Position numbers and translations under genes: made by a program. A DNA stretch of 64,000 nt from Rhodocyclaceae bacterium (GTDB lineage Bacteria; Pseudomonadota; Gammaproteobacteria; Burkholderiales; Rhodocyclaceae), in contig JAUXOM010000028.1 in NCBI GenBank assembly GCA_030682175.1, positions 1 through 64,000 of the forward strand, read 5' to 3'. The notes beneath the pieces are model-generated. The model had not been told where the DNA came from, ran no database searches, and was given only the letters and a program-made list of their open reading frames with translations. Each line of letters begins with the position of its first letter. The stretch's first letter is position 1. Shown in pieces: positions 17,638 through 26,301 of this stretch.

Positions 17638-19182
17638 TTATGTCTTGTACACGCCGACACTGTCCTTGAGCTTGCCGGCAACCTCGGTCAAGTTGCTCGC
17701 CGCCTCTTTGGTTTGCTGCGTGCTAGCGACAAACTGGCCGGTGACCTTGTTGATTTCGCCCATCGCCAGGCTCACCTGTTCGATGCCGACGAATTTCTGC
17801 TTCACCGCCGCGATGATCTGCTGGCTGGCCAGCGCGCCTTCGCGGATGACTTCGTTCAACTGCCTCATCACCTCACCGCTCTTCTGCACCAGCACCACCC
17901 CGGCGTCCACGCCCTTGCTGCCTTCCTCGGTGGCCATCACCGCGCGGTCGGTGGCATGGCGGATGTCCTGCAGGATCTTCTGCACCTGCGCCGTCGATTG
18001 CTGCGACTGCTCGGCCAGCTCCTTGACCTCGGCCGCCACCACCGCGAAGCCCTTGCCGGCCTCGCCGGCCTTGGCCGCTTCGATCGAGGCGTTGAGCGCC
18101 AGCATCTTCGACTGCTGCGCCAGTCCGGTGACCACCGCCGTGATCTCGCCGATCTGCTGGGTCTGCTCGGACAGCGCCAAAATCGTCTGGGCGATGGCCT
18201 CGACGCGCTGGCGAATCGCCTCCATCCCCCGGCTGGCCTGCTCCAGCGTCTGCAGGCCCTGCTCGCCCTCGCGCCGGGTACGCTCGGCCAATGTCCCGAA
18301 GTCCTGCGTCTTGGCCAGGGTCTGCGCCGCCATCTGCTTGATTTCCTCCATCGTCGCCGTGGTCTGGTTCACCGCCGCCGCCTGCTCGGCCGCGCCCGCC
18401 GACTGCGCGCTGATTGCGCCTTGCATTTGCGCCAGGGTGCTGAACATGGCATTGCTCGCGGTGCCGACCTCGCGCGCCATGCTCTGCAGGCTCTCGGTCA
18501 TGCTGTTGAGGTTGCCGCCGAGCTGGGCGAGCTCATCGCTGCCTGCGACGATCACGCGCTGCTTCAGGTTGCCGTGCGCCACGTCTTCGATGAAGGCGGC
18601 ATAGCTTTTGACCCGCGCCTCGATCTCGCCCTTGGACATGCTGATCCCCTTGAGGTCGGTCATCATGCCGTGGATGTAGGTATTGATCGCCAGTTCCGAA
18701 TCGATCGAAATGATCTTGTTCAGGGCCAGCACGGCCCGGTTGCGCCGGACCATGTTGAAGCGGTACTTGCGCATGATGATCGGCGTGATCGCCTGCACAT
18801 AAACGCTGTAGCTGCCGAGGTACCAGCGCGGCGTGAGGCCGATCCGGTTGTGCACCACGCCGATTCTCAGGCGGCGCTCGAAATAGCTGTCGCCATAGTC
18901 ACCCTCGAACAACTCCAGCAGATAGCGCTTCTGCGCCGCCTTCAGCCTGTCGATATTGGAGCCCGCATCGTTGATGACCTGCATCAGCTCCGGATAGCGC
19001 TGGATATTGCTGTAGAACTGATCGACGATGGCATCGGCCGCCGCGCTGACCTCGGGCAGCAGCGCCTTGAGCTCCCTGGCATCGGCCTCGTCAAAATCCA
19101 CGAAGGCCTTCATCTTGGCCTGGTCCTGCGCATCGATGCCCATCGTGTGGGTCAGTGACTGCTGCTCGCTGGTCTGTTTCAT
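17638..19182 (-). CDS. Globin-coupled soluble methyl-accepting chemotaxis protein
   Basis: A 514-residue receptor with no transmembrane segment or HAMP signature. Residues about 20-180 form a protoglobin sensor like HemAT. H111 in IGVVHNRIG is the expected proximal heme ligand, and Y57 (DQFYSNI) sits 54 residues earlier, close to the Tyr70/His123 spacing of Bacillus HemAT. The signalling half carries the conserved hairpin tip (QQSKMLALNASIEAAKAGE...GFAVVA). No NWETF-like tail is visible, so CheR would have to bind elsewhere. O2 or another diatomic gas is the likely ligand. It sits directly before the CheA hybrid and after the second CheW. Confidence 0.93.
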   Translation of the reverse strand: MKQTSEQQSLTHTMGIDAQDQAKMKAFVDFDEADARELKALLPEVSAAADAIVDQFYSNIQRYPELMQVINDAGSNIDRLKAAQKRYLLELFEGDYGDSYFERRLRIGVVHNRIGLTPRWYLGSYSVYVQAITPIIMRKYRFNMVRRNRAVLALNKIISIDSELAINTYIHGMMTDLKGISMSKGEIEARVKSYAAFIEDVAHGNLKQRVIVAGSDELAQLGGNLNSMTESLQSMAREVGTASNAMFSTLAQMQGAISAQSAGAAEQAAAVNQTTATMEEIKQMAAQTLAKTQDFGTLAERTRREGEQGLQTLEQASRGMEAIRQRVEAIAQTILALSEQTQQIGEITAVVTGLAQQSKMLALNASIEAAKAGEAGKGFAVVAAEVKELAEQSQQSTAQVQKILQDIRHATDRAVMATEEGSKGVDAGVVLVQKSGEVMRQLNEVIREGALASQQIIAAVKQKFVGIEQVSLAMGEINKVTGQFVASTQQTKEAASNLTEVAGKLKDSVGVYKT

Positions 19183-19226
19183 GTCTGCTTCTCCTATTTC
19201 AAATGCATGCTGGTGAGCCGGGGTAT

Positions 19227-19877
19227 TCAGGCTACGGTTTCGTTGATGAGCAGCGCCGGGTCGTCCAGCAGCGCGGCGATGTTCAAGATCGTGACCTGGC
19301 CCTGATGCACACCCAGCACGTGGTCCAGATTCGAGACGCCGCCCGAAGACAGGGGTGGGTCGAGGCTGTCGGCCGCATATTCGGCGTCGCCCTCGATTTC
19401 ATCGACGACCAGGCCGCACAGCGCGCGCCCGGCGTGGACCACGATCGCCTGCGTATCCGCGCCGGGCGGAGCCGCGTCGGTATGAAAGAACTGTTTCAGG
19501 TCGAGCAGCGTCAGCAGCTCGCCGCGGTAATTGGCGACGCCGGCGATGGCCGGTGGCGTACACGGCACCCGGGTAATGTCGACGCAGCGGATGATCTCCT
19601 CCAGATGCGCGTAGGGAATGCCATACAGCTCCGCGGGGCCGAGGCGAAAGCGCACATAGCGGTGGCTCGCCTGCGCCCGCTGTGACGCGGGGCTGGCTGC
19701 CAGCACGCGCGCGCGTTGCTGTAAAACAGCCTGCGCCCCGCGGCCCTTGGGCATCAGCGACCAGGCGCTGGCCTGGGCCAGGTCGCCGCGTGCCGCGCCG
19801 GGTTGCGCTGCGATCGACGCGGCTGGCTGAGCATTCCCGTACGTTGGCGGTGCGTCAGGCTTTGTCCTGCGTGTCAT
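19227..19877 (-). CDS. cheW: CheW coupling protein with long N-terminal extension (WspD-like)
   Basis: A 216-residue protein whose C-terminal 145 residues are a CheW domain: RYVRFRLGPAELYGIP, GVANYRGELLTLLDL and CGLVVDEIEG. The first 70 residues are Ala/Gln-rich and probably disordered. Size and position after cheR-TPR match WspD rather than WspB. It would link the globin receptor to the CheA hybrid. It overlaps the cheR stop by 4 bp (ATGA) and is followed by the receptor gene. Confidence 0.9.
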   Translation of the reverse strand: MTRRTKPDAPPTYGNAQPAASIAAQPGAARGDLAQASAWSLMPKGRGAQAVLQQRARVLAASPASQRAQASHRYVRFRLGPAELYGIPYAHLEEIIRCVDITRVPCTPPAIAGVANYRGELLTLLDLKQFFHTDAAPPGADTQAIVVHAGRALCGLVVDEIEGDAEYAADSLDPPLSSGGVSNLDHVLGVHQGQVTILNIAALLDDPALLINETVA

Positions 19878-21466
19878 GTTGTCGTCCTTGCGGGGGCGGC
19901 TGCTGCCTGGCCGTGTTGCCGGCGGGTCGCCGGAATCGCTGCGGCATGGATGCCGATCTCGTGGCGCAGGATTTCGGCAAAGCGGCCATGGTTCATGCCG
20001 GGGGCGTTATGGATCGGCCGTTGCGGATCGCTTTGCTCGGCAAGTTGCAGCGCATTGCGCAGGCTTTTCAGCCCCGCCGCACGACGCCCCAGCCGCAGCA
20101 GCAGATGGCCGAGCTGGTGGTGGGCTTCGGCAAAAGCGTGATCCAGGAACATCGCCTTGCGCAAGGCCGCCTCGGCCTGTTGCGCCTGGCCGTGTTCCAT
20201 CAGCGCCATGCCCTGAATCAGGTAGGTGTGCTTGTCGGTCGGGTTGAGCGCCAGACTTTGCTCGCAGGCCTGCAGCGCCGCTTCCAGATCGCCCAGATTG
20301 GCCAGCGCCTTCGCCCTGGCCTGCAGCAACCCAGCCGAGGTGCCAGTCGCGCTGCCGGCCTGATCGACAGCCAGCAGGGCCTCGCGCCAGCGCTCGGCGC
20401 GCAGCAGTTCCACCACGCGCGCCAGGTCCGTCGGCTCGGCGCCAGCACCCCGCGCCGGCGCCGCCAGCCCCGTGCCCAGCAGGTTCAGCGCCTCGGCCAC
20501 CGCGTCGGTGCTGATGGCTGCAGGGCGCTGCGCGGCCGTCTCGCAAGAGGGTGCAGCCACTGCCTCCGGCGCGGGCGCGGGCAGTTTTCTGAGAAAGGCG
20601 GCATCACCGAGCTGAATGCGCTGGAGCGCGTCGGCCGGCCACTCGACATGGTCGGAGGTACCGAGCAGCAGCAGCCCCTCGGGGAGCAGGGATTGCGCGA
20701 AGCGGTGCACGATCTGCCGCGCCGCCTTGCCTTCGATGTAGATCAGCACGTTGCGGCAGAGAATCAGATCGAGCGCATGGGTTTCGGTGATCAAGGAAGG
20801 GAAGGCATCCTCGGAGAGGTTGAGGTAGCTGAATTTGACCCGCTTGCGTATCGCACCATCGAGCTCATGCTCGCTGCCGACCGGCTTGAAGTACTTCGTG
20901 GCGATCGGCGCCGGCGTGGCGCGCAGCGACCAGTCGCGGTAGCGGCCGCGCAGCGCCGCCGCCAGCACGTCGGTGTTGATGTCGGTCGCCAGCAGGTGCA
21001 GCGCCCAGCGGTCGATGTCGGGCAACAGTTCGTGCAGCAGGATGGCGATGCTGTAGATCTCCTGTCCGTTCGAACAACCGGCGCTCCACACGCGAATGGC
21101 GCGATCCCCGGCCAGGCGCTTGCGCGCGATCAGCTCGGGCAGCAGTGTGTCGCGCAGCAAGTCCATCTGGGCGGCATCGCGAAAGAAATAACTCTCGCCG
21201 ACCGTGATCTGGGCCACCAGGAATTCCAGTTCGGGAGAAAACGCGGCCTTCTCCGTCAAGGCCTGCCGATAAGCTGCGGCTCCGGCGTAGCCGAAATGCG
21301 CGCAGGCTTGCGCCACGGTGTCGCGCAGGCCGCGCAACTGATGGTCGTGCAGCACGATGCCGGTGCGCTCGGTGATCAGGCGGCACAGCGCCTCCTCGCC
21401 GGCGGGGTCGAGGCTGTCACCGTGCTTGTTGCCGCTGTCAGGCGGTTCGTGTGCTGGCGTCGTCAT
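19874..21466 (-). CDS. cheR: CheR methyltransferase with C-terminal TPR repeats (WspC-like)
   Basis: The start MTTPAHEPPD at 21466 overlaps the upstream cheW stop by 4 bp; the longer track frame runs through that cheW in another frame. The 530-residue product has a CheR domain (about 15-270) with GESYFFRD, the SAM-binding VWSAGCSNGQEIYS and LILCRNVLIYI. A variable linker follows, then TPR-like helices from about residue 390 (LQARAKALANLGDLEAALQA and later repeats). It methylates receptor glutamates. The TPR fusion is a hallmark of WspC and can replace pentapeptide docking, which fits a receptor that lacks such a tail. Confidence 0.93.
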   Translation of the reverse strand: MTTPAHEPPDSGNKHGDSLDPAGEEALCRLITERTGIVLHDHQLRGLRDTVAQACAHFGYAGAAAYRQALTEKAAFSPELEFLVAQITVGESYFFRDAAQMDLLRDTLLPELIARKRLAGDRAIRVWSAGCSNGQEIYSIAILLHELLPDIDRWALHLLATDINTDVLAAALRGRYRDWSLRATPAPIATKYFKPVGSEHELDGAIRKRVKFSYLNLSEDAFPSLITETHALDLILCRNVLIYIEGKAARQIVHRFAQSLLPEGLLLLGTSDHVEWPADALQRIQLGDAAFLRKLPAPAPEAVAAPSCETAAQRPAAISTDAVAEALNLLGTGLAAPARGAGAEPTDLARVVELLRAERWREALLAVDQAGSATGTSAGLLQARAKALANLGDLEAALQACEQSLALNPTDKHTYLIQGMALMEHGQAQQAEAALRKAMFLDHAFAEAHHQLGHLLLRLGRRAAGLKSLRNALQLAEQSDPQRPIHNAPGMNHGRFAEILRHEIGIHAAAIPATRRQHGQAAAAPARTTT

Positions 21467-21993
21467 GGGGTGCCCAGGCTCGCCGCGGAAAAGTCCAGTT
21501 GCATGATGCGCCGCATGTCGAGCAGCAGGGCCTGTCCGGACGCGGAATTCAAGGCGGCGATGAAGGGCGATACGGTCCCGGCGAAGGTACTTTCCATCTG
21601 CACGCTGCTGGCCGCGGCAGCTTCCGCCTGAAAGACCTCGCTCACCACGAAGCCGACCCGGGTCTGGCCGTCGTGACACAGGATGATGGGGGTATCGAGG
21701 CTGTAGGGCTCGCCGTCGGTCAAGCCCAGCCAGATGCCGAGGTCGACCAGCGCCAGGCTCTCGCCGCGGTAGTTCATCAACCCGGCCAGATAGCGCGGCC
21801 CGCCGGGAACCTGCTGTACGGCCACCAGCGGGGAAACACGTTCGACGAAGCACAGATCGATCGCGCACTGTATGTCCTGCAGCCGCAGGCGCAGCACCTG
21901 CAGTGCCACCGTCGGGGTGGCCGCGGCAGGGCTTTCGCGTCCGGGCCTGGTCCCGTCCGCCGGCGGCGATGCTTGCATTTTGGTCGATGGCAT
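21463..21993 (-). CDS. cheW: CheW coupling protein (WspB-like)
   Basis: A 176-residue CheW. After a short polar leader (1-28), LQVLRLRLQDIQCAIDLCFVE starts the fold, and GLMNYRGESLALVDLG and RVGFVVSEVF are the usual core motifs. It precedes cheR-TPR with an ATGA overlap, as wspB precedes wspC. Having two CheW proteins around cheR-TPR is a feature of Wsp-type systems. It lies 4 bp after the HD-GYP gene, so both are probably on one transcript. Confidence 0.9.
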   Translation of the reverse strand: MPSTKMQASPPADGTRPGRESPAAATPTVALQVLRLRLQDIQCAIDLCFVERVSPLVAVQQVPGGPRYLAGLMNYRGESLALVDLGIWLGLTDGEPYSLDTPIILCHDGQTRVGFVVSEVFQAEAAAASSVQMESTFAGTVSPFIAALNSASGQALLLDMRRIMQLDFSAASLGTP

Positions 21994-21997
21994 TGTT

Positions 21998-23110
21998 TTA
22001 CCCGATCATGCAGCTTGAATACTTATCCCGTGCCCAGGCGATCGTGCCGGCCTCCTCGATGGCGCCGAATATTTTCTGGTCGAGATTCGCACGCCTGTCG
22101 GTGGGTAGCTGCAAGGCTTCAGGTCGCGTCTTCAGGATGTCGAGGAATGCCGCAATCAGTTCGCGATCGCGCAAATCCTTGTCGGCCTCTTCCTGCAGTG
22201 TAGCGATGATTCTGTCGCGCGACCAGGCCGGCTTGTAGGGCCGCTCCGACGCCAGCGCATCGTAGATATCGACGATCTGGAAGACGCGCGCCAGCAGTGG
22301 AATGTCCTGGCCCGCCAGACCATGAGGATAGCCGCTGCCATCCCATTTTTCATGGTGGTGGAGGACGATATCCACCGTCTTGCGCATGGTCTTCAAGGGG
22401 CTGCACAGGGCCGCGCCAATCTCGGCATGCTTTTTCATGATTACCCACTCGTCGACGGTGAGCGGTCCCTTCTTGCCCAGGATCGAGTCGGGGATGCCGA
22501 GTTTGCCGATGTCATGCAGCACGCCGCCCTTGCGCAGGGCTTCGAGGTCGTCGTGGGGGAGTCCGAGTGCGCGCCCGAAGACCACGCTGACATGGGCCAG
22601 GCGGTCGCAATGATCGCCGGTGTTTTCATCCTTGGCCTCGACCATGCGCGCCAGCGCGAACAGCACCGATTCCGCTTCGTCGAGGTGGTCGAGCGCCCGC
22701 TTGTGTTCGGCGGCGGCACGCAGCCGGGCCATCAGCTCCCGCCGTTCGAAGGGCTTGATGATGTAGTCGGTCGCACCGGCATCCAGCCCGCGCACGATGT
22801 CCTCGGGAGCCTCCTGTGTCGTCAGCATCACCACCGGCAGCAGCCGGAGAGGTTCATCGGCACGGATCCGGCGGCAGGTTTCGATGCCACCGATACCCGG
22901 CATGTTCACGTCGAGCAGCACCACGTCCACGGCTTCCCTGGCCAGCAGCTCCAGCGCCTGCTCGCCACTGACTGCCTCGCTGACCCGGTAAGCGTCACCC
23001 GCCAGGGTGGCCCGCACCAGCATGCGATTGGTGGCCATGTCATCGACGACCAGCACCCGGTACGGGGCCGCGTCTCGCCACGGCGCAATGCCGCTATGCT
23101 CAGTAACCAT
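21998..23110 (-). CDS. REC-HD-GYP c-di-GMP phosphodiesterase
   Basis: The start MVTEHSG at 23110 follows AAAGGCG; the longer frame has no ribosome site. The 370-residue product has a receiver (about 18-140) with VVDDM and DVVLLDVNMPGIGG, then an HD-GYP domain. The metal-binding HD lies in GVLHDIGKLGIPD, the HH pair in LHHHEKWDGSGYPHGL, which includes an intact GYP, and DIYDAL follows. It should break c-di-GMP down to pGpG or GMP when its receiver is phosphorylated. Its receiver is about 80% identical by eye to the N-terminal receiver of the kinase at 26302, a local duplication. It heads the chemosensory run, 4 bp before cheW. Confidence 0.94.
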   Translation of the reverse strand: MVTEHSGIAPWRDAAPYRVLVVDDMATNRMLVRATLAGDAYRVSEAVSGEQALELLAREAVDVVLLDVNMPGIGGIETCRRIRADEPLRLLPVVMLTTQEAPEDIVRGLDAGATDYIIKPFERRELMARLRAAAEHKRALDHLDEAESVLFALARMVEAKDENTGDHCDRLAHVSVVFGRALGLPHDDLEALRKGGVLHDIGKLGIPDSILGKKGPLTVDEWVIMKKHAEIGAALCSPLKTMRKTVDIVLHHHEKWDGSGYPHGLAGQDIPLLARVFQIVDIYDALASERPYKPAWSRDRIIATLQEEADKDLRDRELIAAFLDILKTRPEALQLPTDRRANLDQKIFGAIEEAGTIAWARDKYSSCMIG

Positions 23111-23150
23111 TGCTGCGCCTTTCATCTCATACCTGTGCAACAACCTTGCG

Positions 23151-23564
23151 CTACCCGGCAGCCGCGCGCAGGCCGTCCGGCCGGCCTTGACCACCCGCCG
23201 GAAAGGTCGCGGCGAGGAACGCCGGCAGCTGCGACACCAGATCGTCCTTGGCCAGGAAGCCATCCGCCCCGGCCCGGTGCGCGCCCTGCCGATAGATCGA
23301 CCCATTGTGCAGCGTCAGGATCAACACCTTCGGTGCGCTGGCCGACTGCTTGATCTGCTGCGTCGCGGCCAGGCCGCCCATGCCGGGCATCGCCAGGTCC
23401 ATGACGATCAGGTCCGGGGCCAACGCCGTTACCAGCTCGACCGCCTGCTCGCCGCAACTGGCGCGGCCAACCACGTTGACGTTGTCCAGACTCGCGAAGA
23501 AATACTTCGAGGCCCGGGCAAAGGCCGGGCTGTCATCAACCAGCAATACGCGAATCGGAAACAT
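23151..23564 (-). CDS. Stand-alone receiver protein
   Basis: The start MFPIRVLLVDD at 23564 has a textbook AGGAGG seven bases upstream, so the longer frame is rejected. The 137-residue receiver has DDSPAF and DLIVMDLAMPGMGG, but the conserved Lys region is KDDLV rather than KPF. The acceptor helix resembles NarL/FixJ-type receivers that have lost the DNA-binding domain. It lies 40 bp upstream of the HD-GYP gene and 3' of a MITE-like repeat, so it may head its own transcript. Role unknown. Confidence 0.87.
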   Translation of the reverse strand: MFPIRVLLVDDSPAFARASKYFFASLDNVNVVGRASCGEQAVELVTALAPDLIVMDLAMPGMGGLAATQQIKQSASAPKVLILTLHNGSIYRQGAHRAGADGFLAKDDLVSQLPAFLAATFPAGGQGRPDGLRAAAG

Positions 23565-23640
23565 GGTGACCTCCTGCAGTGATAACCGGTACCGGTCAGG
23601 TCTATGACTTGAGCGATAGCGCGAATGGTGCCTGCCTGAC

Positions 23641-23806
23641 GCGGCACGGTCTATCGGGGGAAACGGTAAATGGCCTGCCAAATACCCTAGGGAAGTGCTG
23701 AACAAGTCCAGATTAGTCATTCCGACGCAAGCCGGAATCCAGTGCTTTCAAACACCTGGACACCGGCCTGCGCCGGTGTGACGGACTTATTTGGCGTTTC
23801 CCCAGG
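23641..23806. repeat. MITE-like dispersed repeat, copy 2
   Basis: It shares with copy 3 the lead GGTAAATGGCCTGCCAAATA, then TAGGGAAGTGCTGAACAAGTCC, hairpin ATTCCGACGCAAGCCGGAAT, hairpin CACCGGCCTGCGCCGGTG, and the right end GACTTATTTGGCGTTTCC. It fills most of the gap between two response-regulator genes; the other bases of 23565-23887 show no gene. Confidence 0.78.
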
Positions 23807-23887
23807 AATGTGGTGAACAAATGTCCCTTTGTCATGAACACCGGTGTCGTTGAATAGCGGCATGAATCCGCAAAGCCCCCGTTAAGC

Positions 23888-25069
23888 TCAGCCGGCACTG
23901 CCCAACGCCAGCCGCAGCTTGTCAATCAGCGCAGCTGCTTTGACCGGTTTCACCACGAAATCCCTGGCGCCAGCCTTCAGGCTGTCGACCACGAGCTGTT
24001 TTTCGCCCTGGCCGGTGATCATGATGACCGGCACCGTGGCGAATTGGGGCAGGGCCTTCAGCCGCTGCGTCGTTTCCAGCCCATCCATCTGCGGCATCAT
24101 CATGTCCATCAGGATGACATCGGGGTGCATTTTGCGCAGCAGGCTCAGCGCCTCGATGCCATTGCTGGCGAACACCAGCTGATAGTTTTGCGCTGCGAGT
24201 ATCTGCGCAATGATCTGTTGCTGGAGTTCGTCGTCATCCACCACCAGCACCGTCGCCGGAGTGCGTTCCGCCATGCTGGCGTTCAGGGCGCTGAGTGATT
24301 CCATTTGCGGCGCGCAGGCTTGCTTGAATTTCTCAGCCCATTGCGCGGCCGGACGGGCGAATTCGCTTGCGGCGCGAAACATCTGTTGAATCTCATCCCG
24401 CTTGATGCGGCCGATCTCTTGTTGCAGCGCATCGGCATTCCTGACCTCGACCGCGCCAGGCAGCTCACCCTGGATGAGCCGACGGGAAAATCCATCCAGC
24501 GCCGCGCCGACTTGCTGTTCGGCCCGGGCGACGCCTCGCCTGGCCGAATCGATGTGCTGGCTGCCTTCCGCAACTTGTCGATCCAGCGTCGCCTGCAGTT
24601 CCGCCAGCAATCGGGCCTGCGCGGCAAACTCGGCCGCCGCGGGCGCGCCGGATTTGTGGGCGGCCATTTCGCGTAGCGCGCAGTGAATTGACATCGGCAG
24701 CCGCGACATGTCAAAGGTCATCGGCCAGAACAGAACGTAGTCGTCGAACAGATCCTTCCGGCACAACTGGTAAACCTGCTTCAGCTCATCCTTGCTGCAC
24801 AGAATCACGGTGCGGTGGGGATGTTCGTGTACCACCGGGCAATGGCGGTGCAAACCCAGGTAAAAACGCTCCGACTTCTCCAAGGTATTGAATGCCAGTA
24901 CCAGCACATCGGGACGGTGCTGTTCGAAGTCCTGCACCGCACTATCCGGATTGGCGGAAATGAAGATGTGGTCGAATTCATCCTGCAGGCTTTTTTTCAC
25001 CAGATTCGCATCGGTAGCCAGATCGGTGGCGATGAGGATCTTGGCGGCCATTGGGTTCGGTGTCGTCAT
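23888..25069 (-). CDS. Pseudo-receiver/coiled-coil/REC regulator
   Basis: The start MTTPNPMAAK at 25069 overlaps the upstream REC-EAL stop by 4 bp. The 393-residue product begins with a receiver-like domain (about 8-130) whose acceptor strand reads VLVLAFNTLE, with no Asp, so it cannot be phosphorylated there. A long charged helical region follows (about 145-260). The C-terminal receiver (about 270-393) is complete: VVDDDE, VILMDMMMPQMDG, KPVK. There is no enzymatic output domain. It could be an adaptor between the EAL protein and the kinases upstream. I looked for a CheZ-type phosphatase motif in the helical part and did not find one. Confidence 0.87.
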   Translation of the reverse strand: MTTPNPMAAKILIATDLATDANLVKKSLQDEFDHIFISANPDSAVQDFEQHRPDVLVLAFNTLEKSERFYLGLHRHCPVVHEHPHRTVILCSKDELKQVYQLCRKDLFDDYVLFWPMTFDMSRLPMSIHCALREMAAHKSGAPAAAEFAAQARLLAELQATLDRQVAEGSQHIDSARRGVARAEQQVGAALDGFSRRLIQGELPGAVEVRNADALQQEIGRIKRDEIQQMFRAASEFARPAAQWAEKFKQACAPQMESLSALNASMAERTPATVLVVDDDELQQQIIAQILAAQNYQLVFASNGIEALSLLRKMHPDVILMDMMMPQMDGLETTQRLKALPQFATVPVIMITGQGEKQLVVDSLKAGARDFVVKPVKAAALIDKLRLALGSAG

Positions 25070-26271
25070 GCTTCCTCCGCTATCCGCGCCGGCCAGGCCT
25101 CGATCCAGCCGGGCAGATCGGCGGCGGGCATGGGACGGGCGATGAAATAACCCTGGGCGGTGTCGCACCCCGTCTGGCGCAGAAAATCCCAGTCGGCGCG
25201 ATCTTCAATACCCTCCGCCACGGTCTCTATCTTGAGTCGCTGCGCCAGATCGAGGCTGGCATTGAACATGGTTCGCAAAGTCTGGTCGGCCCAGGCGCGG
25301 TGCGAGAAGCTCTGGTCGATCTTGAGTTCGTCGAAGGGGATGTCGCACAACTGGGCGAGCGAGGAGTGGCCGGTGCCAAAATCGTCGATCGACAGGCGGA
25401 AGCGTTTCAGCCGCAGGCGCGTCAGGATTTCCAGCGGCGCGCGCGCGTCCTTCATCAGGCGGCTTTCCGTCACCTCCAGCACCAGATCCTGCGGCGCGAT
25501 GCCGCTTGCCGCCGCTTGCGTGGCGACGTAATCGGCAAAATCCAGCGTCGCCAGATTATCCATCGACACATTCACCGCGATCTTCAGGAAAATCCCCGCA
25601 TCCTGCCAGCGCCTGGCCTGCGCCAGCGCGCTGCTCAATACGACGCGCGTCAGGTCGTCGATCAGGCCGCTCGCTTCCGCCAGGTCGATGAACTGGTCGG
25701 GAAACACCATGCCGTCGGCGGGATGTTGCCAGCGCACCAGGGTTTCCACGCCGACCACCGCCCCGTCGGCGACGGCCACCTTGGGCTGGTAGTAATTGAC
25801 CAATTCACCGTTGGCGATGGCGGCACGCAGCTCGTCGGCCGCATAGGCCTTTTTTGCCGCACGTGGCCGACCCGGGGCCGCCGGCGACCAGGCGCTCAAC
25901 AGCGCGGCCAGATCGCCCGGCTGGACCGGTTTCGGCAGGTGGCCCAGAATATTGATCTTGTGCGCCCGCACCAGCTTTTCCACGGCCTGCCGCATGCGCT
26001 CATCCTCGCCGCTGATCAGGATCAGGCTGCCGGTATAGCGCCGCTCGACCAGATGGCGAACGAATTCGATGCCATCCATCTCCGGCATGTTCAGATCGAG
26101 GAGAATCAGCACCGGCCGTCCGGCCGGATCATCGAGGCTGGACAGCGCGGCTTTCCCGCTATCGAACTTGCTGACAGCGTGGTACCCCAGGTTTGCCAGT
26201 TGCCGTTCGAGCAGCATGCAGGCCAGGGGATCGTCATCGAGCAGGAGTATTTGACTGTTGGTGTTGTCCAT
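25066..26271 (-). CDS. REC-EAL c-di-GMP phosphodiesterase
   Basis: A 401-residue response regulator. The receiver (about 7-130) has LLDDDP and VLILLDLNMPEMDG. The EAL domain (about 150-395) has the signature as ETLVRW, and the key metal and catalytic motifs are intact: LEVTESRL, IDDFGTGHSSL, LKIDQSF and VAEGIED. Active hydrolysis of c-di-GMP to pGpG is predicted. It lies 30 bp downstream of the 993-residue kinase and is coupled by ATGA to the double-receiver protein. The upstream hybrid kinases are the probable phosphate donors. Confidence 0.94.
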   Translation of the reverse strand: MDNTNSQILLLDDDPLACMLLERQLANLGYHAVSKFDSGKAALSSLDDPAGRPVLILLDLNMPEMDGIEFVRHLVERRYTGSLILISGEDERMRQAVEKLVRAHKINILGHLPKPVQPGDLAALLSAWSPAAPGRPRAAKKAYAADELRAAIANGELVNYYQPKVAVADGAVVGVETLVRWQHPADGMVFPDQFIDLAEASGLIDDLTRVVLSSALAQARRWQDAGIFLKIAVNVSMDNLATLDFADYVATQAAASGIAPQDLVLEVTESRLMKDARAPLEILTRLRLKRFRLSIDDFGTGHSSLAQLCDIPFDELKIDQSFSHRAWADQTLRTMFNASLDLAQRLKIETVAEGIEDRADWDFLRQTGCDTAQGYFIARPMPAADLPGWIEAWPARIAEEA

Positions 26272-26301
26272 GAATGTCGCTCGGTATGTATTTGTCCGGA
26301 A

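Noticed and set aside
16730-18604. Plus-strand 624-codon frame opposite cheA and the globin receptor
   Set aside because: It covers parts of two clear minus-strand genes and ends without any domain.
24310-24680. CheZ-like phosphatase in the helical part of the double-receiver protein
   Set aside because: The region is long and helical, but the Asp/Gln phosphatase motif of CheZ is not there.
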